Notes under the pieces: generated by a model
Told to the model about the DNA's origin: nothing
The model's database searches: none
What the model saw: only the letters and a program-made list of their open reading frames with translations
Shown here: positions 25,772-34,531 of the stretch, one piece after another
How the letters are laid out: each line of letters begins with the position of its first letter
How positions within the stretch are numbered: position 1 is the first letter of the stretch
Source of the DNA: Pseudomonas asiatica
GTDB taxonomy: Bacteria > Pseudomonadota > Gammaproteobacteria > Pseudomonadales > Pseudomonadaceae
DNA length: 64,000 nucleotides
NCBI RefSeq assembly: GCF_040214835.1
Contig: NZ_CP157874.1
Location: 1,678,001 to 1,742,000 of the forward strand
Direction of reading: 5' to 3'
Made by a program: the position numbers and the translations under genes

Positions 25772-26869
25772 ATGAACAAAAGGACGTTACTGGCCTGGGC
25801 TGGCGCTGTTGCAGGTGTGCTGGCCGCTGCCTGTGCATTGGTCGGCAGTGGCTCGGCGCCGCCGGCTGCGGCGGCATGGCCGGCGACCAAGGTGGCGCTG
25901 GCCACGGCCGAGCAAGTGCAGTTGGCACGGCAGAACTTTGCCTCGGGGGAGCTGGAGGCGGTCAACCAGGTACAGGTGGCGGCCGAGACGGCGGGGCGCA
26001 TCACCCGCATCGCCTTCGAGTCGGGGCAATGGGTGAGTGCAGGGCAATTGCTGGTACAGCTGAACGATGCCCCGGAGCAGGCCCAGCGCGTGCAGTTGCG
26101 CGCCAGGCTGCGCAATGCCGAAGTGGTGCTGCAGCGCAGCCGCAAGCTGCGCGCGGTGAACGCCGTGTCACAGGAGCTGCTCGACAATGCGGCCACCGCC
26201 GTGGACGTGGCCAGCGGTGAGCTGCAGCATGTCGAGGCGCTGATCGCGCAGAAGGCAATACGCGCGCCGTTTGCCGGCAAGCTCGGCATTCGCCGGGTGC
26301 ATCAGGGCCAGTACCTGAGCGCCGGTGAGACAATCGCCAGCCTGGCCGACATCAGCCAGCTGCACGTCAATTTTTCCCTGGGCGAACAAGCCGCCCCCGA
26401 AGTGCACGTGGGGCAAATGCTGGCGCTGACGGTGGATGCGGTGCGCGGGGAGGACTTCCAGGCCCGGGTGGTCGCGGTGGACCCGGTGGTGAGCAAGGCG
26501 CGCCTGGTGCAGGTGCAGGCGGCCTTGCCGAACCCGGGCGGGCAGTTGCAGCCGGGTATGTACGCCGGCGTGCGCCTGGATGCCGCGCAGCCGTCAAGCG
26601 TGCTGGCCGTGCCGGAAACCGCTATTACCTACACCGCCTACGGGCAGACGGTGTTCGTCGCTACCCGGGACCCGGAACAGGGCACCCGGGTCAGCCGGGT
26701 GCGGGTGACTACCGGTGAGCGCTGGCAGGGGCGGGTGGAGATCACCTCAGGCCTGGCGCCCGGTGACCAGGTGGTGGTTTCCGGCCAGTTGAAACTGAGC
26801 GACGGCATGTCGGTCGAGCCTGTGGCGCAAGACAGCCTGCAGGCCAGCCAGGGAGGGCGGCAATCGTGA
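25772..26869 (+). CDS. RND efflux periplasmic adaptor subunit (MexH-like)
   Basis: 365 residues with an N-terminal membrane anchor or signal ([20 protein letters not shown]), a barrel-sandwich lipoyl-like domain ([31 protein letters not shown]), a short helical hairpin (residues 110-150) and beta-barrel domains. It belongs to the membrane fusion proteins that link an RND pump to an outer-membrane channel. GGAG lies 6 nt before the ATG. It overlaps the pump gene by 4 bp. The sequence resembles MexH of the P. aeruginosa MexGHI-OpmD pump, which is also under SoxR. Confidence 0.88.
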   Translation: MNKRTLLAWAGAVAGVLAAACALVGSGSAPPAAAAWPATKVALATAEQVQLARQNFASGELEAVNQVQVAAETAGRITRIAFESGQWVSAGQLLVQLNDAPEQAQRVQLRARLRNAEVVLQRSRKLRAVNAVSQELLDNAATAVDVASGELQHVEALIAQKAIRAPFAGKLGIRRVHQGQYLSAGETIASLADISQLHVNFSLGEQAAPEVHVGQMLALTVDAVRGEDFQARVVAVDPVVSKARLVQVQAALPNPGGQLQPGMYAGVRLDAAQPSSVLAVPETAITYTAYGQTVFVATRDPEQGTRVSRVRVTTGERWQGRVEITSGLAPGDQVVVSGQLKLSDGMSVEPVAQDSLQASQGGRQS

Positions 26870-29800
26870 AGTTCACTGACCTCTTTGTCCGCCGCCCGGT
26901 GCTGGCGCTGGTGGTCAGCAGCCTGATCATCCTGCTGGGGCTGTTTGCCATGGGCAAGCTGCCGATCCGCCAGTACCCGCTGCTGGAAACCTCTACCATC
27001 ACCATCAGCACCGAGTACCCCGGCGCCTCTGCCGAGCTGATGCAAGGCTTCGTGACCCAGCCGATCACCCAGGCGGTGTCGTCGGTCGAGGGCATCGACT
27101 ACCTGTCCTCGTCGTCGCAGCAGGGGCGCAGCTTGATCACCTTGCGCATGGTGCTCAACCGCGATTCGACCCAGGCGCTTGCCGAGACCATGGCCAAGGT
27201 CAACCAGGTGCGCTATCGCCTGCCGGAAAAGGCCTACGACCCGGTGGTGGAGCTGTCGGCAGGTGACTCCACGGCGGTGGCCTACGTGGGCTTTGCCAGC
27301 GAAACCTTGTCGATACCTGAACTGAGCGATTACCTGTCGCGGGTGGTGGAACCGCAGTTCTCCGGCATCGACGGTGTGGCCAAGGTGCAGTCGTTCGGCG
27401 GGCAGCGCCTGGCCATGCGCCTGTGGCTGGACAGCGAGCAGATGGCCGGGCGCGGGGTGACGGCCGCCGACGTGGCGCAGGCGGTGCGTGCCAACAACTA
27501 CCAGGCGACGCCGGGGCAGGTGCGTGGGCAGTACGTGCTGGCCGATATCCAGGTGGACACCGACCTGACCCGGGTCGAGGACTTCCGCGAGCTGATCATC
27601 CGCAACGATGGCACCGACCTGGTGCGCCTGCGCGATGTCGGCACCGTCGAGCTGAGCGCGGCGGCCACCCAGACCAGCGCCACCATGGACGGCAAGCCCG
27701 CCGTGCACCTGGGGCTGTTCCCCACCCCGACCGGCAACCCGCTGGTGATCGTCGAGGGTATTCGCCAGCTGCTGCCGCAGATCCGCCAGACCCTGCCACC
27801 CGGGGTGGAGGTGGCGCTGGCCTACGAGACCGCACGCTTCATCGATGCCTCGATCGACGAGGTGCTGCGCACCCTGGTGGAGGCCATGTTGATCGTGGTG
27901 CTGGTCATCTGGCTGTGCCTGGGTTCGCTGCGCAGCGTGGTGATCGCGGTGGTGGCCATCCCGCTGTCGATGCTCGGTGCGGCGGGCCTGATGCTGCTGT
28001 TCGGCTTCAGCCTGAACCTGCTGACTTTGCTGGCGATGGTGCTGGCAATCGGCCTGGTGGTAGACGATGCCATCGTGGTGGTGGAGAACGTGCACCGCCA
28101 TATCGAAGAGGGCAAGTCGCCGGTTGCCGCGGCACTGGCCGGGGCGCGGGAGATCGCCGGGCCGGTGATCGCCATGACCCTGACCCTTGCCGCCGTATAC
28201 GCGCCGATCGGCTTGATGGGCGGGTTGACCGGCACGCTGTTCCGTGAGTTTGCCCTGACCCTGGCGGGGGCGGTGATCGTTTCCGGCATCGTTGCGCTCA
28301 CCCTGTCGCCGGTGATGAGCTCGCTGTTGTTGCAACCCGGCCAGCAGCATGGCGCCATGGCCAACATGGCCGACCGCCTGTTCGGCATGCTGACCGGGGC
28401 CTATGGGCGAGTACTTGCCTACACCCTGTCGCATCGCTGGATCAGTGGTGGTGTGGCGCTTCTGGTGTGCCTGAGCCTGCCTTGGCTGTACCTGCTGCCG
28501 CAGCGCGAACTGTCCCCGCCCGAGGACCAGGCGGCGGTGCTGACGGCCATCAAGTCGCCGCAGCATGCCAGCCTGGATTATGTGGAGCGCTTTGCCCTGA
28601 AGCTGGACCAGGTGATGAAGTCCCTCGCCGAAACCACCGACACCTGGATCATCAACGGCACCGACGGCCCGGCCGCCAGTTTCGGCGGCATCAACCTCAG
28701 CGCCTGGCAGGCCCGCGAGCGTTCCGCCGCGCAGGTGCAGGCGCAGTTGCAGCAGGCCGTGGCGGACATCGAGGGCAGCAGCATCTTCGCCTTTCAGGTG
28801 GCCTCGCTGCCGGGCTCCAGCGGTGGTTTGCCGGTGCAGATGGTGTTGCGCAGCGCACAGGACTACCCCGAGCTGTACCAGACCATGGAGATGATCAAGC
28901 AGCGCGCCCGCGACAGCGGCCTGTTCAGCGTGGTGGACAGCGACCTCGACTACAACAACCCGGTGGTCAAGGTGCGCATCGACCGCGCCAAGGCGGCCAG
29001 CCTGGGCATCAGCATGCAGGCCATCGGCGAGTCGCTGGGCGTGCTGGTGGGCGAACAGTACCTCAACCGCTTCGCCCTGTTCGGGCGCTCCTACGACGTG
29101 ATCCCGCAAAGCATCCAGGACCAGCGTCTGACGCCGGCGGCGCTGAACCGCCAGTACGTGCGCGCCGAAAACGGCAGCCTGGTACCGCTGGCCACGGTGG
29201 TGCACCTGTACATCGAAGTGGCGCCCAACCGCTTGCTGCAGTTCGACCAGCAGAACGCCAGTACCCTGCAGGCGATCCCGGCGCCCGGTGTGTCGATGGG
29301 GAATGCCGTGGCATTTCTCGAACAGCTTGCCGCCGAACTGCCACCTGGCTTCAGCCATGACTGGCAATCGGAGTCGCGTCAGTACGTGCAAGAGGGCTTT
29401 GCCCTGATGTGGGCGTTTCTCGCCGCCCTGGTGGTGATCTACCTGGTGCTGGCTGCGCAGTACGAAAGCCTGGTGGACCCGCTGATCATCCTGGTGACCG
29501 TGCCGCTGTCGATCTGCGGTGCGTTGCTGCCGCTGGCGCTGGGCTGGGCCACGCTGAACATCTACACGCAGATCGGCCTGGTGACCCTGATCGGCCTGAT
29601 CAGCAAGCACGGCATCCTGATGGTGGAGTTCGCCAACGAGATCCAGGTGCGTGACAACCTCGACCGTGCCGCCGCCATCGTCCGCGCCGCGCAGATACGC
29701 CTGCGGCCGGTGCTGATGACCACGGCGGCGATGACCTTCGGCGTGCTGCCGCTGCTGTTCGCCAGCGGCGCCGGGGCCAACAGCCGCTTTGGCCTGGGGG

Positions 29801-29946
29801 TGGTGATCGTGTGCGGGATGCTGGTGGGGACCTTGTTTACCTTGTTTGTGCTGCCGACGATCTATGCCTTGCTGGCGCGCGATCATCGGGTGACCACGGT
29901 GCGGGGACAGCAGTTGGCGGAGGCTGAGCGGGTGTTGGACATTTGA
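26866..29946 (+). CDS. RND efflux permease (MexI-like)
   Basis: 1,026 residues, the normal length for an HAE1-type RND pump. Start [25 protein letters not shown] and the twelve-helix plan with large porter loops after the first and seventh helix; proton-relay residues are visible in VLAIGLVVDDAIVVVENVHRH. The GTG start overlaps the adaptor stop (GTGA). No outer-membrane channel gene and no MexG-type gene is adjacent, so it must use a channel encoded elsewhere. Under SoxR it probably exports redox-active toxic compounds. Confidence 0.92.
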   Translation: MKFTDLFVRRPVLALVVSSLIILLGLFAMGKLPIRQYPLLETSTITISTEYPGASAELMQGFVTQPITQAVSSVEGIDYLSSSSQQGRSLITLRMVLNRDSTQALAETMAKVNQVRYRLPEKAYDPVVELSAGDSTAVAYVGFASETLSIPELSDYLSRVVEPQFSGIDGVAKVQSFGGQRLAMRLWLDSEQMAGRGVTAADVAQAVRANNYQATPGQVRGQYVLADIQVDTDLTRVEDFRELIIRNDGTDLVRLRDVGTVELSAAATQTSATMDGKPAVHLGLFPTPTGNPLVIVEGIRQLLPQIRQTLPPGVEVALAYETARFIDASIDEVLRTLVEAMLIVVLVIWLCLGSLRSVVIAVVAIPLSMLGAAGLMLLFGFSLNLLTLLAMVLAIGLVVDDAIVVVENVHRHIEEGKSPVAAALAGAREIAGPVIAMTLTLAAVYAPIGLMGGLTGTLFREFALTLAGAVIVSGIVALTLSPVMSSLLLQPGQQHGAMANMADRLFGMLTGAYGRVLAYTLSHRWISGGVALLVCLSLPWLYLLPQRELSPPEDQAAVLTAIKSPQHASLDYVERFALKLDQVMKSLAETTDTWIINGTDGPAASFGGINLSAWQARERSAAQVQAQLQQAVADIEGSSIFAFQVASLPGSSGGLPVQMVLRSAQDYPELYQTMEMIKQRARDSGLFSVVDSDLDYNNPVVKVRIDRAKAASLGISMQAIGESLGVLVGEQYLNRFALFGRSYDVIPQSIQDQRLTPAALNRQYVRAENGSLVPLATVVHLYIEVAPNRLLQFDQQNASTLQAIPAPGVSMGNAVAFLEQLAAELPPGFSHDWQSESRQYVQEGFALMWAFLAALVVIYLVLAAQYESLVDPLIILVTVPLSICGALLPLALGWATLNIYTQIGLVTLIGLISKHGILMVEFANEIQVRDNLDRAAAIVRAAQIRLRPVLMTTAAMTFGVLPLLFASGAGANSRFGLGVVIVCGMLVGTLFTLFVLPTIYALLARDHRVTTVRGQQLAEAERVLDI

Positions 29947-29963
29947 GGTAAACCTGGCCACAT

Positions 29964-30052
29964 GCGCGATCCCTGTAGGAGCGGCCTTGTGTCGCGATAG
30001 GGCTGCTGCGCAGCCCTATCGCGACACAAGGCCGCTCCTACAGGGATCGCGC
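29964..30052. repeat. REP pair with 43-bp perfect arms
   Basis: 29964-30006 and 30010-30052 are exact reverse complements with a 3-bp spacer, built from two GTAGGAGCGGCCTTGTGTCGCGATAGGG-type units. Only 17 bp after the RND pump stop, it may act as a transcription barrier or mRNA 3' end stabiliser. Confidence 0.9.
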
Positions 30053-30086
30053 AAGTTTTGGGATATCGAGCATGGCGCTGGTTTGA

Positions 30087-30824
30087 TCAGCCAGGCGACC
30101 GATCCCGGCGCATCTGGGTAACCAGGGTAAAGCGATCATCCGGGTGCACCGTCTCGGACACCGCCATCAGATCGCCGTTTTCCTCGCGGTAATGGCGAAT
30201 GATCTTCAGCCCCGGCGCGCCTGCCTCGGCCTTCAGCACCCGGGCCATTTCCGCGCTCAGCAACACTGCCCGCACCTGCTGGTCGACCACCGCGATCGCC
30301 CGGCCATAGTGTTGCTCGATCAGCCCCGCAATCAGTTGGTCGGGGTGCTCGCGGGCCAACTCGATGACCTCGGCATAGTCGCGCTGCGCATACACATCGG
30401 TCCAGCACAGCGGCGCCGCGTTGTGCACGCGGTCGACACGGATGCTCGACACGCAGAAGTAGTGCTCGCCCGGTACCAGCCCCAGCCGCGCCGCCTCGCT
30501 CAGGTCGGCGACGAAGTGGCGCACGTCCTGGATTTCCCGTTGCTGGGTTTCCGCCAGGTGCGCCAGGTCCGCCACGCTGGCCAGTGACTGCGAGTAGCCA
30601 CCGCGCGGGCTGCTGGCCTCCACCCGGGTACCCACGCGCTTGCGCCGCGATACCAGCCCTTGGTTGAGCAACTGGTTGATCGCCGCGCGCACCGTGTGTC
30701 GGCTCACATCGTACAGGTCGCACAGCTCGAACTCGGTCGGCAGCAGGCTGCCCACCGGGTAGCGGCCGCTGGCGATGCCTTCCATCAAGTCCTTTGCCAC
30801 GGTGGTATAGCGCGTCGGGTTCAT
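30087..30824 (-). CDS. GntR family regulator with UTRA domain
   Basis: 245 residues. Winged HTH at residues 5-72 (PVGSLLPTEFELCDLYDVSRHTVRAAINQLLNQGL) and a UTRA ligand-binding domain at about 95-235. HutC-subfamily regulators sense sugars, amino acids or organic acids and repress a nearby catabolic operon. Here neither neighbour is an obvious catabolic gene; the acetyltransferase gene lies upstream by 58 bp on the same strand. The ligand is unknown. Confidence 0.88.
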   Translation of the reverse strand: MNPTRYTTVAKDLMEGIASGRYPVGSLLPTEFELCDLYDVSRHTVRAAINQLLNQGLVSRRKRVGTRVEASSPRGGYSQSLASVADLAHLAETQQREIQDVRHFVADLSEAARLGLVPGEHYFCVSSIRVDRVHNAAPLCWTDVYAQRDYAEVIELAREHPDQLIAGLIEQHYGRAIAVVDQQVRAVLLSAEMARVLKAEAGAPGLKIIRHYREENGDLMAVSETVHPDDRFTLVTQMRRDRSPG

Positions 30825-30882
30825 GCCTTTGGTCTGTCTCGCGAATTTGTAACAGCGGCGGTGCGCAATGCGGCCCCGGAAA

Positions 30883-31326
30883 TCAGGCCTGTGCGGGCAG
30901 GCTCATATGCAGCAAGGGGAACGGCCGGCCTTCGCCATCCAGCGGTGAGCGGCCGGTCTGGATGAAACCGTAGTGCCGGTAGAACCCCACCGCCTGCGGG
31001 TTCTGCTCGTTGACATCGACGCTCATCACGTTGTGCTTCTGGCGGCCGAAGTCCAGCAGCGCGCGGCCTATGCCCTGGCCATGGCGCTCGGGGGCGACGA
31101 AGAGCATTTCCACGTGGTTGCCATTGAAACCGATGAAGCCCAGCGGGCGGTCTTCGGTGTCAACCGCGACCCAGAGCTCGACGGCCAGGAGGTAGACGTC
31201 GCGCAATTGCGGCAGCAGCGCGTCGATGTCGGACGCTTGCAGAAAGTGGTGCGTGGCGCGCACGGCGCGCAGCCAGATATCGAGCAGTTGCGGGTGGTCT
31301 GCAGCGATGCTTTGGCGAATGATCAT
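30883..31326 (-). CDS. GNAT acetyltransferase, YjaB-like
   Basis: 147 residues. GNAT core: LFVAPERHGQGIGRALLDFG binds acetyl-CoA, followed by VDVNEQNPQAVGFYRHYGF. The segments IWLRAVRATHHFL, LWVAV, PLGFIG and GRPFPLLHM match YjaB of E. coli. It should acetylate an amine or protein substrate in the cytosol; the substrate is not known. It precedes the GntR gene, so the two may share a transcript. Confidence 0.85.
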   Translation of the reverse strand: MIIRQSIAADHPQLLDIWLRAVRATHHFLQASDIDALLPQLRDVYLLAVELWVAVDTEDRPLGFIGFNGNHVEMLFVAPERHGQGIGRALLDFGRQKHNVMSVDVNEQNPQAVGFYRHYGFIQTGRSPLDGEGRPFPLLHMSLPAQA

Positions 31327-31430
31327 GGAGTCATGCCTGGGGAGACCGGGAGGAAAAAAGGGTACCCGGATTGTGTGGGGCGGGGCAATGGACGGTGGGG
31401 CAGGGCATCAGCTGATGTGTTGCCCGGGCC

Positions 31431-31519
31431 GGCCCTTTCGCGGGTAAACCCGCTCCCACAAGTACGGCACTGCCCTCGAGCCCGGCGCCGTACCCGCGAA
31501 CATGGGCGAAGCCCGTGCC
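31431..31519. repeat. REP element, imperfect pair
   Basis: A full CGCGGGTAAACCCGCTCCCACA copy (31431-31460) is followed by a degraded partner (31489-31519). Confidence 0.75.
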
Positions 31520-31552
31520 ATCGATGGGCTCGACTGCAATCCACGTCGATAG

Positions 31553-32800
31553 TTAGAAACCTGCCTCCAGGCCCAGCAGGTCCTGCACCGTCTGCCTGCG
31601 GCGAATCATCCGTAGCGCTCCATCCTCGATCAGGAACTCCGGCAGCAACGGCCGGCTGTTGTAGTTCGACGACATCGACGCGCCATAGGCCCCGGCGTCG
31701 TGGATCACCAGCAGGTCACCCACCTGCGCCTGGGGCAGGTCGTGCGGGGTCAGTTCCTGGTCATCCTGGGTAAACACATCACCCGACTCGCACAGCGGCC
31801 CGGCCACCACGGTCGGCTGCCGTGGGCGGTCAACCGGCTGGCCGTCGGCGTCGAGCAGGGTCATGCGGTGGTAGGCCCCGTACATCGCCGGGCGCATCAG
31901 GTCGTTGAAACCGGCGTCGATCATGACGAAGGTGTTGCGGCCCACCTGCTTCACGGCGCGTACCTCGGCCACCAGGTAGCCCGATTCCGCCACCAGGAAG
32001 CGCCCAGGCTCGATCTCCATGCGCACGGGGTGGCCCAGCATCGCTTCGATTTCCTTGCGGGCCACGGCCCAGGTCCGGGCGTAGCGTTGCAGGTCGACCG
32101 GCGTGTCGCTGCTGCGGTACGGGGTGGAAAGGCCGCCGCCAATGGAGAACGCCTCGATGTCCACGCCCAGGCGGCCGATCAGCTCGATCATCGAGCGCGC
32201 CACTTGCTCCAGATGCTGGTAGTCCACCCCCGAGCCGATGTGCATGTGCACCCCTACCAGGTGCAGGCCATGGGTTTTCACGCAGGCCAGCGCTTCGCCC
32301 AGCTCTTCGTGCCAGATGCCGTGCTTGCTGTTCTCGCCGCCGGTGTTGGTCTTGCGGCTGTGGCCATGGCCGAAGCCGGGGTTGATGCGGATCCAAACGC
32401 GGTGGCCGGGCGAGCGCTCACCCAGTTGGCGCAGCATGTCGATGGAACCGGCGTTGACTTCGATCTTCGAGGCCACCACCCGCTCCAGGGTCGGCCGGTC
32501 CAGCGCGTCGCAGGTCAGCACCACGCCGGCAGGGTCGCCATCCACGCTGGCGCCCGCGGCAAAGGCCCGTTCCATTTCGCCCAGCGACACTGCGTCCAGC
32601 ACCAGGCCGTGGGCGCGCATCAGGCGCAGCACATGCAGGTTGGGGTTGGCCTTCTGGGCGAAGCGCACGGTGTCGAACACCTTCAGCTGTTCGACACGCT
32701 CGGCGATGGTGCCGGCGTCGTAGGCCCACAGCGGCGAGCCGTGCTGGCGGACAGCCTCGGCCAGAAGAGTGAAGGGTGCAGTCATGGCGGCGCTACTCAT
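31553..32800 (-). CDS. lysA: diaminopimelate decarboxylase
   Basis: 415 residues from the ATG at 32800; an ATG at 32785 (MTAPFTLL) is an alternative. PLP-dependent fold III (alanine racemase-like) decarboxylase: the PLP Lys in RFAQKANPNLHVL (about residue 50), SIGGGLSTPY phosphate loop, EPGRFLVAESG, and the active-site Cys in GPLCESGDVF. It makes L-lysine from meso-diaminopimelate. It is divergent from a LysR regulator, the arrangement known for lysA/lysR in E. coli, and probably a second lysA copy given its unlinked position. Confidence 0.88.
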   Translation of the reverse strand: MSSAAMTAPFTLLAEAVRQHGSPLWAYDAGTIAERVEQLKVFDTVRFAQKANPNLHVLRLMRAHGLVLDAVSLGEMERAFAAGASVDGDPAGVVLTCDALDRPTLERVVASKIEVNAGSIDMLRQLGERSPGHRVWIRINPGFGHGHSRKTNTGGENSKHGIWHEELGEALACVKTHGLHLVGVHMHIGSGVDYQHLEQVARSMIELIGRLGVDIEAFSIGGGLSTPYRSSDTPVDLQRYARTWAVARKEIEAMLGHPVRMEIEPGRFLVAESGYLVAEVRAVKQVGRNTFVMIDAGFNDLMRPAMYGAYHRMTLLDADGQPVDRPRQPTVVAGPLCESGDVFTQDDQELTPHDLPQAQVGDLLVIHDAGAYGASMSSNYNSRPLLPEFLIEDGALRMIRRRQTVQDLLGLEAGF

Positions 32801-32837
32801 ATAAGGAAGGCCACGAGGATGAGCCAAAGCAGGAATT

Positions 32838-32859
32838 CAGAAAAATAGCTATTTTTCTG
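32838..32859. promoter_or_regulatory. 22-bp perfect palindrome between lysA and its LysR regulator
   Basis: The 22 bp read CAGAAAAATAG followed by its exact reverse complement. It lies 38 bp before the lysA start, in the expected operator region of a LysR-regulated promoter. Confidence 0.6.
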
Positions 32860-32867
32860 TCAGCCAT

Positions 32868-32882
32868 TCATATCTGATATGA
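32868..32882. promoter_or_regulatory. LysR-type operator TCATATCTGATATGA
   Basis: Perfect 7-1-7 inverted repeat in the T-N11-A format of LysR recognition sites, 28 bp before the regulator start. It probably mediates autoregulation together with the palindrome at 32838-32859. Confidence 0.6.
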
Positions 32883-32909
32883 CCATTGCCGACTTGCCAG
32901 GTGTTGCCC

Positions 32910-33815
32910 GTGAAACTGTCCGTCCGCCATATCGAAGTGTTCCGCGCCATCATGGCCGCTGGCAGCGTCACCGGTGCGGCGCGCCTGCTGTTTACCTCGC
33001 AGCCCACCGTCAGCCGTGAGCTGGCGCGGCTGGAGCAGGTAACCGGGCTGAACCTGTTCGAGCGCGAAGGTGGCCGCCTGGTGGCGACGGCCCAGGCGCT
33101 GCTGTTGATCGAGGAGGTTGAGCGGGCCTACGTAGGGCTGGAGCGCATCGACCGCTTTGCCCAGGCTATCCGCAATTTCGAGCAGGGCCGGCTGGCCATT
33201 ACCTGCCTGCCACTGTTTTCCCAGACCTTGCTGCCCAAGGCTTGCCAGCGCTTTCACCAGCAGCACCGGGGCGTGAGCGTGAGTATCCTGGCGCAGGAGT
33301 CGCCGTTGCTGGAGGAGTCGCTGGTTGCCCAGCAGCACGACCTGGGCCTGACCGAGGTAGAACAGATACCGCGTGGCGCCTACGGCGAATTACTGTTCAG
33401 CGCCAACATGGTGTGCGTGCTGCCCGACGGGCACCCGTTGCAGGCCAGGGCCGAGCTGGAGCTGAGCGACTTCCACGAGGTCGACTTCATCAACCTGGCC
33501 AGCCTGGACACCTACCGGCAGCGCCTGGACCAGCACTTTCGCGCGGCAGGGGTGAACCGCCGCACGGTCATCGAGACCACCAGTGCTGCCTCGGTGTGCG
33601 CCATGGTCAGGCAGGGCCTGGGGGTGGCGATCATCAACCCGCTGAGCGGGCTGGAGGCGGCGCAGGGCGGGTTGCCGATCCGGCGGTTGCGGGTGTCGGT
33701 GCCGTACCAGGTGATGCTGATCAGGCCGGACCACCGGCCGGCGTCGGCGGCGGTGGAGCCGTTTTGCCAGGCGTTGCGGCAACAGGCCCAAGAGATGCAG
33801 GCGGCACTGATCTGA
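32910..33815 (+). CDS. lysR: LysR family regulator, probable lysA regulator
   Basis: 301 residues from the GTG at 32910, chosen because the LysR HTH starts at once (VKLSVRHIEVFRAIMAAGSVTGAARLLFTSQPTVSRELARLE). The effector-binding domain follows (residues 90-295). Divergence from lysA with palindromes between them makes it the likely activator of lysA, responding to diaminopimelate or lysine as in E. coli; this is inferred from context. Confidence 0.85.
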   Translation: MKLSVRHIEVFRAIMAAGSVTGAARLLFTSQPTVSRELARLEQVTGLNLFEREGGRLVATAQALLLIEEVERAYVGLERIDRFAQAIRNFEQGRLAITCLPLFSQTLLPKACQRFHQQHRGVSVSILAQESPLLEESLVAQQHDLGLTEVEQIPRGAYGELLFSANMVCVLPDGHPLQARAELELSDFHEVDFINLASLDTYRQRLDQHFRAAGVNRRTVIETTSAASVCAMVRQGLGVAIINPLSGLEAAQGGLPIRRLRVSVPYQVMLIRPDHRPASAAVEPFCQALRQQAQEMQAALI

Positions 33816-33830
33816 AGCCTGGCGCGGCCT

Positions 33831-33880
33831 TTGTAGGAGCGGCCTTGTGTCGCGATGGGCCGCTCCTACAGGGATCGCGC
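33831..33880. repeat. collapsed REP pair
   Basis: TTGTAGGAGCGGCCTTGTGTCGCGA (33831-33855) runs directly into the right-arm end GGCCGCTCCTACAGGGATCGCGC; the rest of the right arm is missing, as if a deletion joined the two arms. Confidence 0.8.
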
Positions 33881-33903
33881 AAGCGTTTGGATTGCTGTAT
33901 GGC

Positions 33904-34257
33904 TCAGAGTTCGCAGACGAAGGTGCCGGTCCCGGCCAGGATGTTCTCCAGGGTTTCCTTCACTTCATCCATGTCACTCAACTCGCTGGTCAGGTTGATC
34001 TCCAGCACTTCATCCCCCTTCAGCGCATCCCGGTCGCCGGCCGCCACTTCGATCAGCAGGCGCTTGGCGCTCAGGGTCACTTTCAGGCCATCCAGCGTCG
34101 ACGGCTCGTCATCCAGGGTCAGGTCGACGGTGTCTTCGTCCGGGTAGCGGGTCAGCAGGAACATCTGACCCTTGTCGCTGTGGCAGCACAGGGTCGCCAT
34201 GTTGTCTTCCTCGTCATCGCAAGGGGTGGCGAACAGCAGGGCAGTATTGATTTGCAT
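33904..34257 (-). CDS. unknown acidic protein
   Basis: 117 residues from the ATG at 34257 (MQINTALLFATPCDDEEDN). Strongly acidic, with two vicinal cysteines (ATLCCHSDKGQ) and a pattern of alternating beta-strands (DTVDLTLDDEPSTLDGLKVTLSAKRLLIEV). No signal peptide or membrane helix. I do not recognise a family. Divergent from gdhB with a 274-bp shared upstream region. Codon use matches the neighbours, so it is likely a real core gene. Confidence 0.65.
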   Translation of the reverse strand: MQINTALLFATPCDDEEDNMATLCCHSDKGQMFLLTRYPDEDTVDLTLDDEPSTLDGLKVTLSAKRLLIEVAAGDRDALKGDEVLEINLTSELSDMDEVKETLENILAGTGTFVCEL

Positions 34258-34531
34258 GGACAAGGCTCGGATCAAAGGAAACGGAAGGGAATTCTGACAG
34301 TCTTGCCGACAGGCATAAACGTAAAGTTACCCCCCCTTGACCGAAATTGTCGCAGCGCTGCAAGCCTTGATGACCGATCAGTCGTTAAGCTTCGGCGAGC
34401 CCTGGACGTGCCTGCGCACGTTCAACGCCTGGTTTTACCGTCCGCCTTGCCACGGGTTGGCTATCGTTGATCCGTACACGGCGCACGCAGCGACGCTTCA
34501 ATTATTACAAAGCCCAAGCGGAGTACCACAG

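Noticed and set aside
26638..29961. Long antisense open frame opposite the RND pump
   Set aside because: The opposite strand encodes a full-length RND permease; the antisense product is His/Gln-rich low complexity.
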